Positions 37,077 to 46,306 are shown, numbered from the stretch's first letter. The stretch is DNA of 64,000 nt from Arenibacter algicola (GCF_018860365.1 NZ_JAHKPO010000027.1:30179-94178), one strand, 5' to 3'. A program made the numbers and translations. Notes: generated by a model not told the origin, from the sequence alone.

Positions 37077-38513
37077 TTACAATATTTGTAGTTTCATTTT
37101 TTCAAATCCCGATTTGGGGCCGGAACAAACCGGACAACAATAATCCGCAGTGAGGTCTGTAAATGGTGTTCCAGCAGCTACCTGCGCTTTTGCATCACCG
37201 TAAGTTTGGTCGTAAACGGTGAAACAAGAGCTGCATTGATAAACTTCTTTCAAAATATCCACATTGCTATTCTTAGGGGATTCTTTTTTAGATACCGCCC
37301 TTCCCAATTGATCAAAATAATGTTTGCTCAGTTCCATTAATAGACCTGGCAACTCTATCTTATCCACGTCTTGGGCGTAGACTTTATATTCTTGGGTATT
37401 GGGATCAAAATTTTTAAAATGTAAAACGTTGTAGGTAGGCCTTACTGCAAAATCCTTGACTATGGTAGGTTGGGTATTTTTTTCAATTACTACAGATGAA
37501 AAATGTGTCCTCTTCCCCGTTTCATTACTTATTCCAAAGGTAAGTCCGTAGGTGCTGATGTCGTTCTGGTCAAAACTCAGCACCAAGAATTTTTTCAATT
37601 CCAATGCCTCCATATCGTCTACCGGAAGGTGCCAGTTCATTTCCAATTGGGAGTGGCGAATATTGATTCCTTTCTGTCCTAGAAAGCGTTCCAGTTCGGG
37701 TCTACTGGAGCTTTTAATTCCCTTTATGATAAAGGACTTCCATGGTGTTATACATATTTTTCCAATGCTGTTGTCCAGACAAAAGCCACATAATTTTTTT
37801 AAAAAATCAAGATCGTATCTATTATTTCGCCAGTAAAGCCCCAGCCAATATTGATCCAGCCCCATCCTGTTCATTCCTTCGTAATACGGAAATTTAATGT
37901 AAGGAACCACCAGCTCCCGTTCTATAGTTCTGTTATTCGTATCCAATTTTTTATTGAGAATAAAAAAAAGTTCCTCTATATCCGCGATGTCCTGGTATAT
38001 TTCCTCAATAGCCTTGGCTACGGTATGGATGTCCCAACTATAAATTAAGACAGGGTAATAAACGGATTTGGTCCAGTGTGGAAGTTTAATGTTAAGGTAC
38101 CAATAATCCTCACTATCCGAAGCAATAAAATTAAGGTTGCCATTAAAAATAGGTACCAAGCGTTGCTTGGGGTCGGTAATGTTTATTTTTAATTTAGGTA
38201 GATAATCAAAACCCTCTAAAATGTACAGATAAGTGGACCCCTTCAGCCAGTTGGTCATATCAAAAATATCGGCCGACACATAGGAAGTTACAATATTTTG
38301 GTAACTTCTATCGCTAACGATATCGGTGTTGAATTTTGAAATTTGTTCCAATTGCTCCTCCTTGGCATTTTGTAAAGGGAACAACAAATCTTGCCGTGAT
38401 CCAAAAAATACCTCTTTCAGCCCCCCTGCCTCCAACATGGCAATGATATCCTTTAATTCTCCGGGAGAGGTTACCCCTCCCTTGATCAATATTCGGTGTA
38501 AATCATCATTCAT
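37077..38513 (-). CDS. Rubredoxin-tailed protein with sulfite/nitrite reductase ferredoxin-like half domains
   Basis: The last ~50 of 478 residues form a rubredoxin: YQCSSCFTVYDQTYGDA, then TPFTDLTADYCCPVCSG, with two CxxC iron ligand pairs. The preceding part has segments resembling the ferredoxin-like half domain of nitrite/sulfite reductases (GGLKEVFFGSRQDLLFPL and IGKICITPWKSFIIKGI), but no CX5C/CX3C sirohaem-cluster motif was seen. It lies 11 bp downstream of the nitrate reductase fusion and is surely in its operon. It may bring electrons to the nitrate or nitrite reductase; that is inference from the rubredoxin and position. No characterised homologue is known to me. Confidence 0.8.
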   Translation of the reverse strand: MNDDLHRILIKGGVTSPGELKDIIAMLEAGGLKEVFFGSRQDLLFPLQNAKEEQLEQISKFNTDIVSDRSYQNIVTSYVSADIFDMTNWLKGSTYLYILEGFDYLPKLKINITDPKQRLVPIFNGNLNFIASDSEDYWYLNIKLPHWTKSVYYPVLIYSWDIHTVAKAIEEIYQDIADIEELFFILNKKLDTNNRTIERELVVPYIKFPYYEGMNRMGLDQYWLGLYWRNNRYDLDFLKKLCGFCLDNSIGKICITPWKSFIIKGIKSSSRPELERFLGQKGINIRHSQLEMNWHLPVDDMEALELKKFLVLSFDQNDISTYGLTFGISNETGKRTHFSSVVIEKNTQPTIVKDFAVRPTYNVLHFKNFDPNTQEYKVYAQDVDKIELPGLLMELSKHYFDQLGRAVSKKESPKNSNVDILKEVYQCSSCFTVYDQTYGDAKAQVAAGTPFTDLTADYCCPVCSGPKSGFEKMKLQIL

Positions 38514-38524
38514 AGCGATATATT

Positions 38525-41500
38525 TTATGAGGTAACTGTTTGTAATTGCTTGCGCAAAATATCCTGTATTTCCGGTTTACAACTTCCACAACCAAGCCCA
38601 GCTCCAGTTTCAGAGCACAGTTTTGAGAAGTCTTCACATCCCCCATTAATTGTTTCAATTAGATTGCCCTCTCCCACCTGACTGCACGAGCATACCAATT
38701 TTCCTTTCAAAGGGACAGAATTTGATTGCCCTCTAAGTAACTCGTTCCGTTTTTCCGATAGTTCAATTTCTTCTTCAATTAATCTTTTAAATTCGGCAAA
38801 CTCGTTTTTGTCACCCATGAGGATAGCACCTTTTAGGGTATCATCCTTTACGATACATTTTTTGTAGTATTTCTTGCTGACGTCCATTAGAATAATTTCC
38901 TCATAACTATTATCATCCAAGGGAGCATTCACCATCCCCAGACTACAGAGGTCCAGATTTTCGAACTTTAAAATGTTCATGAGGATAGAACCATTGTAGA
39001 TACTGCTAAAATCGCCCAAAATATATTTTGCGGCGGTATCGGCCTGTTGCTCTGCGGCCGACGTTATGCCAAAAAGGGCATTTTTAAATTCGGCAATCTC
39101 CCCAAGTGCAAAAATATTGGGATCACTGGTTTGTAAATATTCATTGACTACCACTCCCCTCCCTGTCTTAAGATCGGAATGCTTTGCCAACTCAATATTG
39201 GGACGGGTGCCAATGGCATAAACGATGGCATTACATTTTATAGTCCTTCCTGTTTTTAAGGTAATGGAAAGAGTGTTTTTGTCATCTCTTTCCTCAAATA
39301 CGGTACTTACCTCATTATCAAAATAGACTTTAATTCCACGATCACTGACATCCTCGGCCAACAGTCGGCTCGCAATTCTATCCAACTGTCTTTCCATTAA
39401 TCTCGGGGCACGTTGAATGATACTGATATTGACATTTCTGTTCTTAAGCGCTGCCGCCAGCTCCAGTCCCAAAAGCCCACCTCCAACAATAACGACATGT
39501 TGTTCTTCTGAGGGAAGGCCGGTATCCTCTAAATATTTACGTAATTTATCTGCATCCCCACGTTCTCTCATAGTAAAACGGCCCGGCATATTTATTTGCA
39601 CCTCACTTGGAACAAAGGCCCTACTACCTGTTGCCATTACAAGGATATTATAAGCATGTTCAAAACCATTGTCGTCCATGATGGTTTTATTTTTCCTATC
39701 TATTTTGGTTACCCCTAAACCTTGGTGAAGGGTAATATCCAATTTTTCAAGTTCTCCTTTTTTTAATTTTTCTAGAGCTTCCCATGAGAGCTCCTCGCTC
39801 ACATATTCTGGGAGCAATACCCTATTGTAAAACGGATCCTTTTCCTTGGAGAAAACATGGAGCTCATCGGTTTCATTTTTTTCTCTATAGGTTTGAATAA
39901 ATCTATAGGCTGCAGCTCCGGCCCCTATAATCACAATCTTCTGTTTGGGTTTAACATACTTTGCCACTTCTACGGCACAATACTTGAAATCTGGTTCCTT
40001 GGAAACGGGATCGACCAGATCATTGGTCAAATTATTGGCCCTCCCAAAATCATTATTGAGTACTTTTCCCCAATGCATAGGCAGGAATACCACTTTTTCG
40101 CGTATGTCAAAATTCACCTTAACTTTAACCTGGACCTCTCCCCTCCTACTTTTTACTACCGCAATATCCCCTTCCTTTAATTTTCTCAAATAGGCATCCA
40201 CTTTGTTCATTTCCAAATATGGATCTGGAATATGGGTAAGCAGACGTTTTACCTTTCCGGTTTTGGTACGGGTATGCCATTGGTCCCTTACCCTGCCTGT
40301 GTTGAGTATTAAGGGATATTCTGGTGTTGTTAATTCGGACTTATTGTAAAGTGAAGCGGGCGCATTGAAGTGCGATTTCTTGTCATTAGTGAAGAATTGA
40401 AAGTCAGTAAACAATCTAGGGGTACCCATATGAGTGTCGTGGGGAACTGGCCATTGAAAACTACCTTCCTTCTTTAATCTTTCATGGGAAAGGCCCGTTA
40501 TATCTATTTCGGTGCCTTTTGTTAAAAGACAATGTTCGTCATATACTTCACTGGCATTTTTATAATCAAAACCATGATACCCCATTTTTTGGGCGAACTT
40601 CCATAAAATTTCAGCATCCGGTAAAGCTTCCCCTGGGGCATCTATCACTTTGGGAAGATAACTTATGCGCCTTTCGGAATTGGTCATAGTCCCTTCCTTT
40701 TCCAACCAGCCGGCAGCAGGTAAAAGCAGATCTGCAAACTTGGTAGTCTCGGAATTATGGGAAATATCCTGAACCACTACAAAATTGGCATTTTTTAAAG
40801 CCTTCTCTGCCTTGTGTACATTGGGCATACTTACAATGGGATTGGTACAAATAATCCAAACTGCTTTCATTTTACCACTTTCCAGAGCATCGAACATTTC
40901 GGTTGCGGTATAACCAGGCTCGGATTTTATTTCTTTTCCTCCCCAGAAATCCGTCACCTCTTTACGGTGCTTTGGATTGCCCAATTCCCTGTGCGCAGCC
41001 AATAAACTTGCCATTCCACCTACTTCCCTACCCCCCATTGCGTTGGGTTGTCCCGTAAGTGAAAAAGGTCCGGCCCCTGGTTTTCCGATCTGCCCGGTAA
41101 GTAAGGACAGGTTCATTAAAGAAACATTTTTAGAGACTCCAATAACACTCTGGTTTAGACCCATGGTCCACATGCTTATAAAAGCCTTGGCATTGCCAAT
41201 ATACATTGCAGCCTTTTTAATATCCTCTACGGAAACACCACACAGTTCGGCTGCCTTTTTTAAAGAAAGCTGAAAGGCACTATCCCTTACGGCATCAAAA
41301 TTTACGGTATGTTTTTTAATGAAGTTTCTGTCTATTTTTTTCTTTTCTATCAACCAACGGGCCATGGCGTTGAACAGAATAACATCCGTCCCAGGTAATA
41401 TTTGTAAATGTAGGTCTGCTGCAGCGCAGGTTTGCGTCTTACGCGGATCTACGACTATAATTTTTACATCGGGATTTTTCTCTTTATGATTTTCTATCCT

Positions 41501-42058
41501 TCTAAAAAGAATGGGGTGACACCAGGCTGGATTTGCCCCGGCGATAAGAAAACAATCGGAAAGTTCTATATCCTCATATGAAATGGGCACTGAATCCTCT
41601 CCCAACATTTTTTTATAACCCACTACGGCTGAACTCATACAGAGCCTGGAATTGGTATCAATATTATTGGTGCCTATAAAACCTTTGGTGAGTTTATTTA
41701 CCAAATAATATTCTTCAGTAAGACACTGACCCGAAACATAAAAGCCTACACTATCCGGACCATGTTTTTCAATAATGCTCTTAAATACGGCTGCGGCCCT
41801 GTCAAAAGCAGTATCCCAAGAAACTCTTTGCAAGGGGTGATTCCTGCTCCATCTCATTTCCGGATACAAAATACGATCACTGGTATCCTGTGCCACATAA
41901 TTGAGGTTCTTTCCCTTGGAACAAAGCATGCCCTTGTTCACCGGGTAATCTGGATCTCCTTCAACGCTAATATTGCCCTTGGAGTCCTGTTCCACCACAA
42001 TGCCGCACCCAACCCCACAATAGGAGCAAATAGTTTTATGTTCGTTCTTTTTCTGCAT
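38525..42058 (-). CDS. nasA: Assimilatory nitrate reductase fused to FAD-NAD(P)H reductase and BFD [2Fe-2S] domains
   Basis: This 1177-residue protein begins with a molybdopterin oxidoreductase of the NasA/NarB type: [4Fe-4S] ligands Cys11, Cys14, Cys18 and Cys46, and Cys140 (NSRLCMSS) as the likely molybdenum ligand. Its C-terminal pterin-binding region contains NTGRVRDQWHTRTKTG. From about residue 710 a pyridine-nucleotide-disulfide-type reductase follows (IVIIGAGAAAYRFI for FAD, VVIVGGGLLGLELAAAL for NAD(P)H, FALGEIAEF). A BFD domain with CSC...CGSC closes the chain. It should reduce nitrate to nitrite in the cytoplasm with NAD(P)H as direct donor, so no separate NasB-type subunit is needed. 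A TACGTA box lies 63 bp upstream. It is followed by the rubredoxin-tailed protein. Confidence 0.93.
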   Translation of the reverse strand: MQKKNEHKTICSYCGVGCGIVVEQDSKGNISVEGDPDYPVNKGMLCSKGKNLNYVAQDTSDRILYPEMRWSRNHPLQRVSWDTAFDRAAAVFKSIIEKHGPDSVGFYVSGQCLTEEYYLVNKLTKGFIGTNNIDTNSRLCMSSAVVGYKKMLGEDSVPISYEDIELSDCFLIAGANPAWCHPILFRRIENHKEKNPDVKIIVVDPRKTQTCAAADLHLQILPGTDVILFNAMARWLIEKKKIDRNFIKKHTVNFDAVRDSAFQLSLKKAAELCGVSVEDIKKAAMYIGNAKAFISMWTMGLNQSVIGVSKNVSLMNLSLLTGQIGKPGAGPFSLTGQPNAMGGREVGGMASLLAAHRELGNPKHRKEVTDFWGGKEIKSEPGYTATEMFDALESGKMKAVWIICTNPIVSMPNVHKAEKALKNANFVVVQDISHNSETTKFADLLLPAAGWLEKEGTMTNSERRISYLPKVIDAPGEALPDAEILWKFAQKMGYHGFDYKNASEVYDEHCLLTKGTEIDITGLSHERLKKEGSFQWPVPHDTHMGTPRLFTDFQFFTNDKKSHFNAPASLYNKSELTTPEYPLILNTGRVRDQWHTRTKTGKVKRLLTHIPDPYLEMNKVDAYLRKLKEGDIAVVKSRRGEVQVKVKVNFDIREKVVFLPMHWGKVLNNDFGRANNLTNDLVDPVSKEPDFKYCAVEVAKYVKPKQKIVIIGAGAAAYRFIQTYREKNETDELHVFSKEKDPFYNRVLLPEYVSEELSWEALEKLKKGELEKLDITLHQGLGVTKIDRKNKTIMDDNGFEHAYNILVMATGSRAFVPSEVQINMPGRFTMRERGDADKLRKYLEDTGLPSEEQHVVIVGGGLLGLELAAALKNRNVNISIIQRAPRLMERQLDRIASRLLAEDVSDRGIKVYFDNEVSTVFEERDDKNTLSITLKTGRTIKCNAIVYAIGTRPNIELAKHSDLKTGRGVVVNEYLQTSDPNIFALGEIAEFKNALFGITSAAEQQADTAAKYILGDFSSIYNGSILMNILKFENLDLCSLGMVNAPLDDNSYEEIILMDVSKKYYKKCIVKDDTLKGAILMGDKNEFAEFKRLIEEEIELSEKRNELLRGQSNSVPLKGKLVCSCSQVGEGNLIETINGGCEDFSKLCSETGAGLGCGSCKPEIQDILRKQLQTVTS

Positions 42059-42105
42059 AAAATCCTAGTATTAAAAGAGGCCGATTAATAATGATCTAAA
42101 ATTAC

Positions 42106-42126
42106 CAAATTAAGTATAAATACGTA
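42106..42126 (-). promoter_or_regulatory. nasA promoter region with TACGTA box
   Basis: TACGTA at 42121-42126 is followed on the minus strand by TTTATA, a two-mismatch version of the TACGTAnnTTTG element found at narK and cobA. A nearby TTAATTTG (42106-42113) is an alternative one-mismatch -7 box. The nasA start codon is 48-63 bp further on. Confidence 0.45.
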
Positions 42127-42268
42127 GTATTTTATTGATAATAGTTAAGCAGAATATTGATGAAAAGACAATAAAAACGGACTTTCATTGGCTATTACAG
42201 AATATAGCATGGATCAAAAACATGATAAACTGCTGTAAATCAACAAAAAAACCAGTTAATATAGATTT

Positions 42269-42940
42269 TTAAATCAGTTTATATTCCTGTGCCTTTCTGG
42301 CTAGGTCCATAAGATTATTAACGCCCATTTTTCGCATTAGATTAAAGCGATGTGTTTCAATGGTCCGTTTGCTTTTTTGAAGTTTTTCAGAAATTTGTTT
42401 GTTGGTAAGCCCTGAAAGGACGAGTTCCAGGATTTGTAATTCCTTACTTGTAATCCCAAAGGAGTTGTTTCCATTTTTTGTCTGGGGCTTGCTTTCCTGC
42501 TTTGTCTGTCCCTGACTCAACAGATTATTTACCAAAACATTGGAAATATCACCACTGAAATATTTTCCGCCTTGTTCTACTGTGGAAATGGCCTTAAGAA
42601 ATTCCATTTTTCCGGTATCTTTTAAGAGATAACCACTGGCTCCGGCATTTACCGATTTTAGGATGTATTCCTCGGAATCGTGCATGGAAAGTATAATACA
42701 TTTGGTTGCCGAAGAATTTCTTTTGAGTTCCTCCACCGCCTCTATACCATTCATTTCGGGCATTCGGATATCAATAATCAACAGATCCGGTTTTTTATCC
42801 AATACCATTTGAACGGCTTCCTTGCCATTGGAGACCTCACCGATCACCACATAATTATCATCTTCTTCCAATAACGCTCTAATGCCATCCCTTACCAAGG
42901 AATGGTCGTCGGCCAATACAATACGTGTCGTTTTATTCAC
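42269..42940 (-). CDS. NarL/FixJ-type response regulator
   Basis: The 223-residue protein has a receiver domain (acidic pocket Asp11-Asp12, phosphoacceptor Asp57 in IIDIRMP, Lys in GYLLKDTG) and a C-terminal LuxR/GerE helix-turn-helix (ITSKELQILELVLSGLTNKQ, TIETHRFNLMRKMG). It lies in the nitrate island between the nitrate reductase and the porin. The only histidine kinase in the window is the NarX-like sensor at 50829, so the two are the probable pair. A TATATTTG -7 box is present at 42961 and no TACGTA box lies upstream, suggesting unregulated expression. It is the best candidate for binding the TACGTA boxes, though this is unproven. Confidence 0.92.
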   Translation of the reverse strand: MNKTTRIVLADDHSLVRDGIRALLEEDDNYVVIGEVSNGKEAVQMVLDKKPDLLIIDIRMPEMNGIEAVEELKRNSSATKCIILSMHDSEEYILKSVNAGASGYLLKDTGKMEFLKAISTVEQGGKYFSGDISNVLVNNLLSQGQTKQESKPQTKNGNNSFGITSKELQILELVLSGLTNKQISEKLQKSKRTIETHRFNLMRKMGVNNLMDLARKAQEYKLI

Positions 42941-42960
42941 AATAGTCTATTCTTTCAAAA

Positions 42961-42968
42961 CAAATATA
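42961..42968 (-). promoter_or_regulatory. -7 promoter box for the response regulator
   Basis: The minus strand reads TATATTTG, an exact TAnnTTTG match about 20 bp before the start codon. No TACGTA box is associated. Confidence 0.45.
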
Positions 42969-43126
42969 GGATAAAATTAAAACTAAGTATTCATACGGTG
43001 AAAATAGATACTGAAATTTTGATTATAAACCCTAATGGTAATGGCATTTGACCTATGGTTTTATTATGGTGCCACGTTTTAATAAAAAAGCTTTTAATGA
43101 TAATTTTTAGGTCGGGTTTTAAAACA

Positions 43127-43152
43127 AAAGCCCCGCCAATTGGCGGGGCTTT
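43127..43152 (-). terminator. Rho-independent terminator after the porin gene
   Basis: The 26-nt perfect palindrome has arms AAAGCCCCGCCAA (43127-43139) and TTGGCGGGGCTTT (43140-43152). On the minus strand it is followed by TGTTTTAAAA. It begins 13 bp after the stop of the alginate-export-family gene. Confidence 0.88.
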
Positions 43153-43165
43153 GATAATAATTTAC

Positions 43166-44449
43166 TTATTTGGAAGTATTCAAAAATTTGGGTTTAATGA
43201 CCAACATGGCCCATGCCCAATTTTGGCTACTGGCCGAGGCATCCTCCGTGATGCCTTTTAGTTCGTACATACCGTCATTGGCAAACATCTGGGAATAACC
43301 CAATTGTAAGGAATAACCGTTGAATGCCTGCGAAAATACAAGATCCAATTCTGTGCCCAACGATTTTTCCCCACTTGGTAATGCTTGCTCACCACTAAAG
43401 TTAAGTGCCTTGACCATTAAACTTGATTTTTCCCCAAGTTTGAAATTGGCACTCACATGAATATCGAACAGTCCAACGGAATTAGCATGATTGCCTACGT
43501 AGAAATAATCCATAAATCCATTGAATTTATGATTGGTACCATAAAGGGGGAAAAAAGCCTCTGTTTTATCACTTGTACTGGCGTCATTACCACTAATGAT
43601 TTCCATACCTGCTCCAAGGCCTACTTTGGCAGATGCCTTGTAGTTAATATCCAGTCCCAACAAATAGGCGCCTCCTACATCAATGGTGCCCTGTCTTTCC
43701 CCGGTTTGAAGATAGGCGTTCAATGCAGCCCCGAAACTTCCTTTTTTAAAGTCGATATGTGTTCCTAGGGTTTGCAGATTACTTATCCCATCTGGTGTGG
43801 TCCCATCGGTTTCAAAATTCTGGAAGCCATTGTTCAAAAACAATAGGCTTCCGCTTAAGTTTTTCCAATTTTCTTTTAAATAAAGATATTGCATGGTTTT
43901 ATAGGAAAAGAATCCAGTTGTATTATAGGCGGTACCTACCGATTGAAAACCACTGGGGTTATCATAATCCTGGCTATAGGCCAATCCTAGATCCAATTGA
44001 AACTTCTCCTTGGCGTATTGTAAAATAGCGGCATCGTGATTACGTGCCTGTTGTGTCCACCCAACACTGCCCAATATGCGCTGATCGTCGTAATCCAAGG
44101 TCTGTCGTCCCAATTTGGTAGAAAAACCACTTCCCAGATTTATATCGGCCCAGGCTTCAAATACGGCAAAGGAATTATTTTCATCATCCGGTAGAAGTTG
44201 CCTATTTTCTCCCCAAACCATAACATCTTGAAGGCTTACATAAAATTTATAGGCATCTATAGCGTAGCCTGCATTTAAACGCAAACGGGTTGAAACACCA
44301 AAACCGGCATCGGCATCATCTGCTATTAGACTGCCAAAACCGTGACGTAATTCGGTACGAGGTCTAAATTCTCCATCCAATGTAAACTGTGCATTGGAAA
44401 TTGGTCCATAGAGGGCCATTAGGGTAAATAAAAGATATATTCTTTTCAT
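43166..44449 (-). CDS. Alginate-export-family outer-membrane porin, probably for nitrate
   Basis: The 427-residue protein has a signal peptide (MKRIYLLFTLMALYGPISNA) and a beta-barrel of the alginate_exp family: FTLDGEFRPRTELRHGFG, TRLRLNAGYAIDAYKFYVSL, AWADINLGSGFSTKLGRQTLDYDDQRILG. Barrels of this family occur as anion-selective outer-membrane channels. The position directly downstream of the nitrate transporter gene (232 bp spacer) and inside the nitrate island suggests it admits nitrate or nitrite to the periplasm, rather than alginate, since no alginate genes are present. A strong terminator follows. Confidence 0.82.
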   Translation of the reverse strand: MKRIYLLFTLMALYGPISNAQFTLDGEFRPRTELRHGFGSLIADDADAGFGVSTRLRLNAGYAIDAYKFYVSLQDVMVWGENRQLLPDDENNSFAVFEAWADINLGSGFSTKLGRQTLDYDDQRILGSVGWTQQARNHDAAILQYAKEKFQLDLGLAYSQDYDNPSGFQSVGTAYNTTGFFSYKTMQYLYLKENWKNLSGSLLFLNNGFQNFETDGTTPDGISNLQTLGTHIDFKKGSFGAALNAYLQTGERQGTIDVGGAYLLGLDINYKASAKVGLGAGMEIISGNDASTSDKTEAFFPLYGTNHKFNGFMDYFYVGNHANSVGLFDIHVSANFKLGEKSSLMVKALNFSGEQALPSGEKSLGTELDLVFSQAFNGYSLQLGYSQMFANDGMYELKGITEDASASSQNWAWAMLVIKPKFLNTSK

Positions 44450-44566
44450 CTGTTGTTTATATGTATTTATTTTTTAGGAGTCGAACCAGTGAATATTGGG
44501 AGTGATTTGCCATTGATCCACCTAGCTCATGTGAAGAATTATTATGGCATATTTTATATTTTCATC

Positions 44567-44606
44567 AGAACTACGGAATGAAATAATTCCAATTATCCAT
44601 TCCGTA
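44567..44606 (-). promoter_or_regulatory. Inverted repeat upstream of the porin gene, possible variant of the nitrate-regulon box
   Basis: TACGGAATG (44572-44580) and CATTCCGTA (44598-44606) form a perfect 9-bp inverted repeat with a 17-nt loop. On the minus strand TCCGTAGTTCTG (44567-44578) resembles TACGTAnnTTTG with two changes. It could be a promoter site for the porin or a weak hairpin behind narK; there is no T run, so an ordinary terminator is less likely. Confidence 0.4.
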
Positions 44607-44681
44607 TTCCGATATAAATTTTATTAGTGTGATTTGTTTTGGGTAAAATGTCACAACAGGAACATTAGTTCATTTCTCTTT

Positions 44682-46100
44682 CTATTTATCGACTCCTGAT
44701 AATAAAAGTTCGGCCTTGGTTTCATCAATAACAGCCTTTTCATCGGCGGTTGCAAACCTAATGGCCAGGGATAGTAGGGCTGCGATTACTATAAATCCTC
44801 CAATGACAAAAAATCCACTGGATACAGCTGAAGCGGCAGCAGTAGTTTGGGCAGCCTTTACAGCCTGCTCTCCCAGTTCACTGTTAGCGGCTATGGCAGC
44901 ACTTTCGGCCACGGCCGATTTGGATTTCAATAACATGGCGGCCAAAAAGGCCCCTACGTTTCCTCCTGCCCCTACAATACCGGAAATGGATCCTATGGCT
45001 TTTTTATTAATAAATGGCACAACAGAGAAAGTGGCGCCTTCCGCCATTTGAACGGTGAGGCTAAAAGCGATTAAAAATATCATACCAAATACCAAACTAG
45101 TAGTCACTGAAAAGATAGAAAGCATTAGTCCTTCCGTAGCCAAGATCAGGGCAAGAAAAACTACCCTACCACGCAAGCCACGGAACTTGCCGAACAAGTC
45201 TCCGAAATAGCCCCCTAAAGTCCTGGCAAAAATATTCATTAGGGCAAACGACAATACCAAATTTCCTGCGGTGGATCTATCCAGGCCAAATCTATTCTGA
45301 AGATAATCGTCCATGGTACCATACACGGTAAGCTCAATTCCAAAACAAGCAGCATAAACTAAAAACAAGATCCAGACCCTGTAATCCTTCAACGTACTCA
45401 AAAAGGATACTTCATCTTTCTTTAAATTCGGCATTTTGCCTGCTAACTTTAATTCTTCAAAATTGCCTTCTGGGGTATCCTTGGTAAAGAAATAATATAT
45501 AAGTCCCATAGAGAAGCAAATGACCCCTGCAATTACCATAGAATATCTCCAAGCTAATTCATCGGCAATTCCAAAACTAACAACTCCTGCTGCGATCAAT
45601 GGCATTCCCAAACGGTTGGCCCCTCCGCCCAGATTACCCCAGCCAGCGGAAGTAGCATTTGCAGTGCCCACTATATTGGGAGCAAACATTATGGAAGTAT
45701 GGAATTGGGTTATAACGAAGGAAGCGCCTATAAAACCAATAAACAACCTGCAAATTAGAAACTGAAGCGGTGTTTGTACAAAACCTAGAAGTATAACAGG
45801 GATGGAACCCAGAATCAATAAATAGGTATAACATAATCTGGGACCATATTTATCACATAACTTACCAATTAGCAATCTGGCAAATACTGTTCCGGAAACC
45901 GCCAATATTATGGAGTTCCACTTTTGTGTAGGTGTCAATCCCAAGTCTTTAACCACGTCGGGCATAAAAGGTACAATACCGAACCAGGCAAAGAAACAAA
46001 TGAAAAAGGCAATGGAGGTAATCCAAAATGTACGTATTGGTAGACTCCTCAAGTTTAAAAGTTCTAATTTCGTGGCTTTAGCAGAGACAAATTCTTTCAT
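44682..46100 (-). CDS. narK: NarK-type nitrate/nitrite MFS transporter
   Basis: This 472-residue major facilitator protein has twelve predicted membrane segments. The nitrate-porter signature is visible: IGASFVITQFHTSIMFAPN followed by NATSAGWGNLGGGANRLGMP, and the second Gly-rich nitrate motif GSISGIVGAGGNVGAFLAA. It imports nitrate (or exchanges nitrite) across the inner membrane for assimilation. The frame is open to 46139, but the ATG at 46100 (MKEFVSAKATK) is preferred, because the promoter with three TACGTA boxes (46142-46188) would give a ~35-nt leader. An Ala-rich loop between the last helices (AAIAANSELGEQAVKAAQTT) is an insertion seen in some flavobacterial NarK. Confidence 0.95.
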   Translation of the reverse strand: MKEFVSAKATKLELLNLRSLPIRTFWITSIAFFICFFAWFGIVPFMPDVVKDLGLTPTQKWNSIILAVSGTVFARLLIGKLCDKYGPRLCYTYLLILGSIPVILLGFVQTPLQFLICRLFIGFIGASFVITQFHTSIMFAPNIVGTANATSAGWGNLGGGANRLGMPLIAAGVVSFGIADELAWRYSMVIAGVICFSMGLIYYFFTKDTPEGNFEELKLAGKMPNLKKDEVSFLSTLKDYRVWILFLVYAACFGIELTVYGTMDDYLQNRFGLDRSTAGNLVLSFALMNIFARTLGGYFGDLFGKFRGLRGRVVFLALILATEGLMLSIFSVTTSLVFGMIFLIAFSLTVQMAEGATFSVVPFINKKAIGSISGIVGAGGNVGAFLAAMLLKSKSAVAESAAIAANSELGEQAVKAAQTTAAASAVSSGFFVIGGFIVIAALLSLAIRFATADEKAVIDETKAELLLSGVDK

Positions 46101-46141
46101 AACTGAATTGTTTATAGGATTAGTTATTTCAATTAACAATT

Positions 46142-46188
46142 CAAAAATACGTATTTCTACGTATTATTACTTATAACGATTACGTAAT
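46142..46188 (-). promoter_or_regulatory. narK promoter with three TACGTA boxes
   Basis: TACGTA occurs at 46148, 46158 and 46181. The first is part of TACGTATTTTTG (minus strand), where its last two bases begin a perfect TAnnTTTG -7 box. The third lies in the perfect palindrome ATTACGTAAT (46179-46188), 33 bp upstream of the first. No TTTG -33 element is present, which fits an activator-dependent promoter. Confidence 0.7.
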
Positions 46189-46306
46189 AATGGAAATAAG
46201 TAGTGTTTTTATGAAGGTGAGAATATATTAAGCTTCTGATTGTGAAATTGCAATTAATTAGGTAAGCTTATTGCAGTATTGTAAATGAGCGGCTTTAGGT
46301 TGTTGT

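Noticed and set aside
43166..44449. Alginate secretion locus
   Set aside because: The barrel family name suggests alginate, but no polymerase or epimerase genes are present and all neighbours concern nitrate.
44572..44606. Rho-independent terminator behind narK
   Set aside because: The 9-bp stem has a 17-nt loop and no T run on the relevant strand. A regulatory site fits better.
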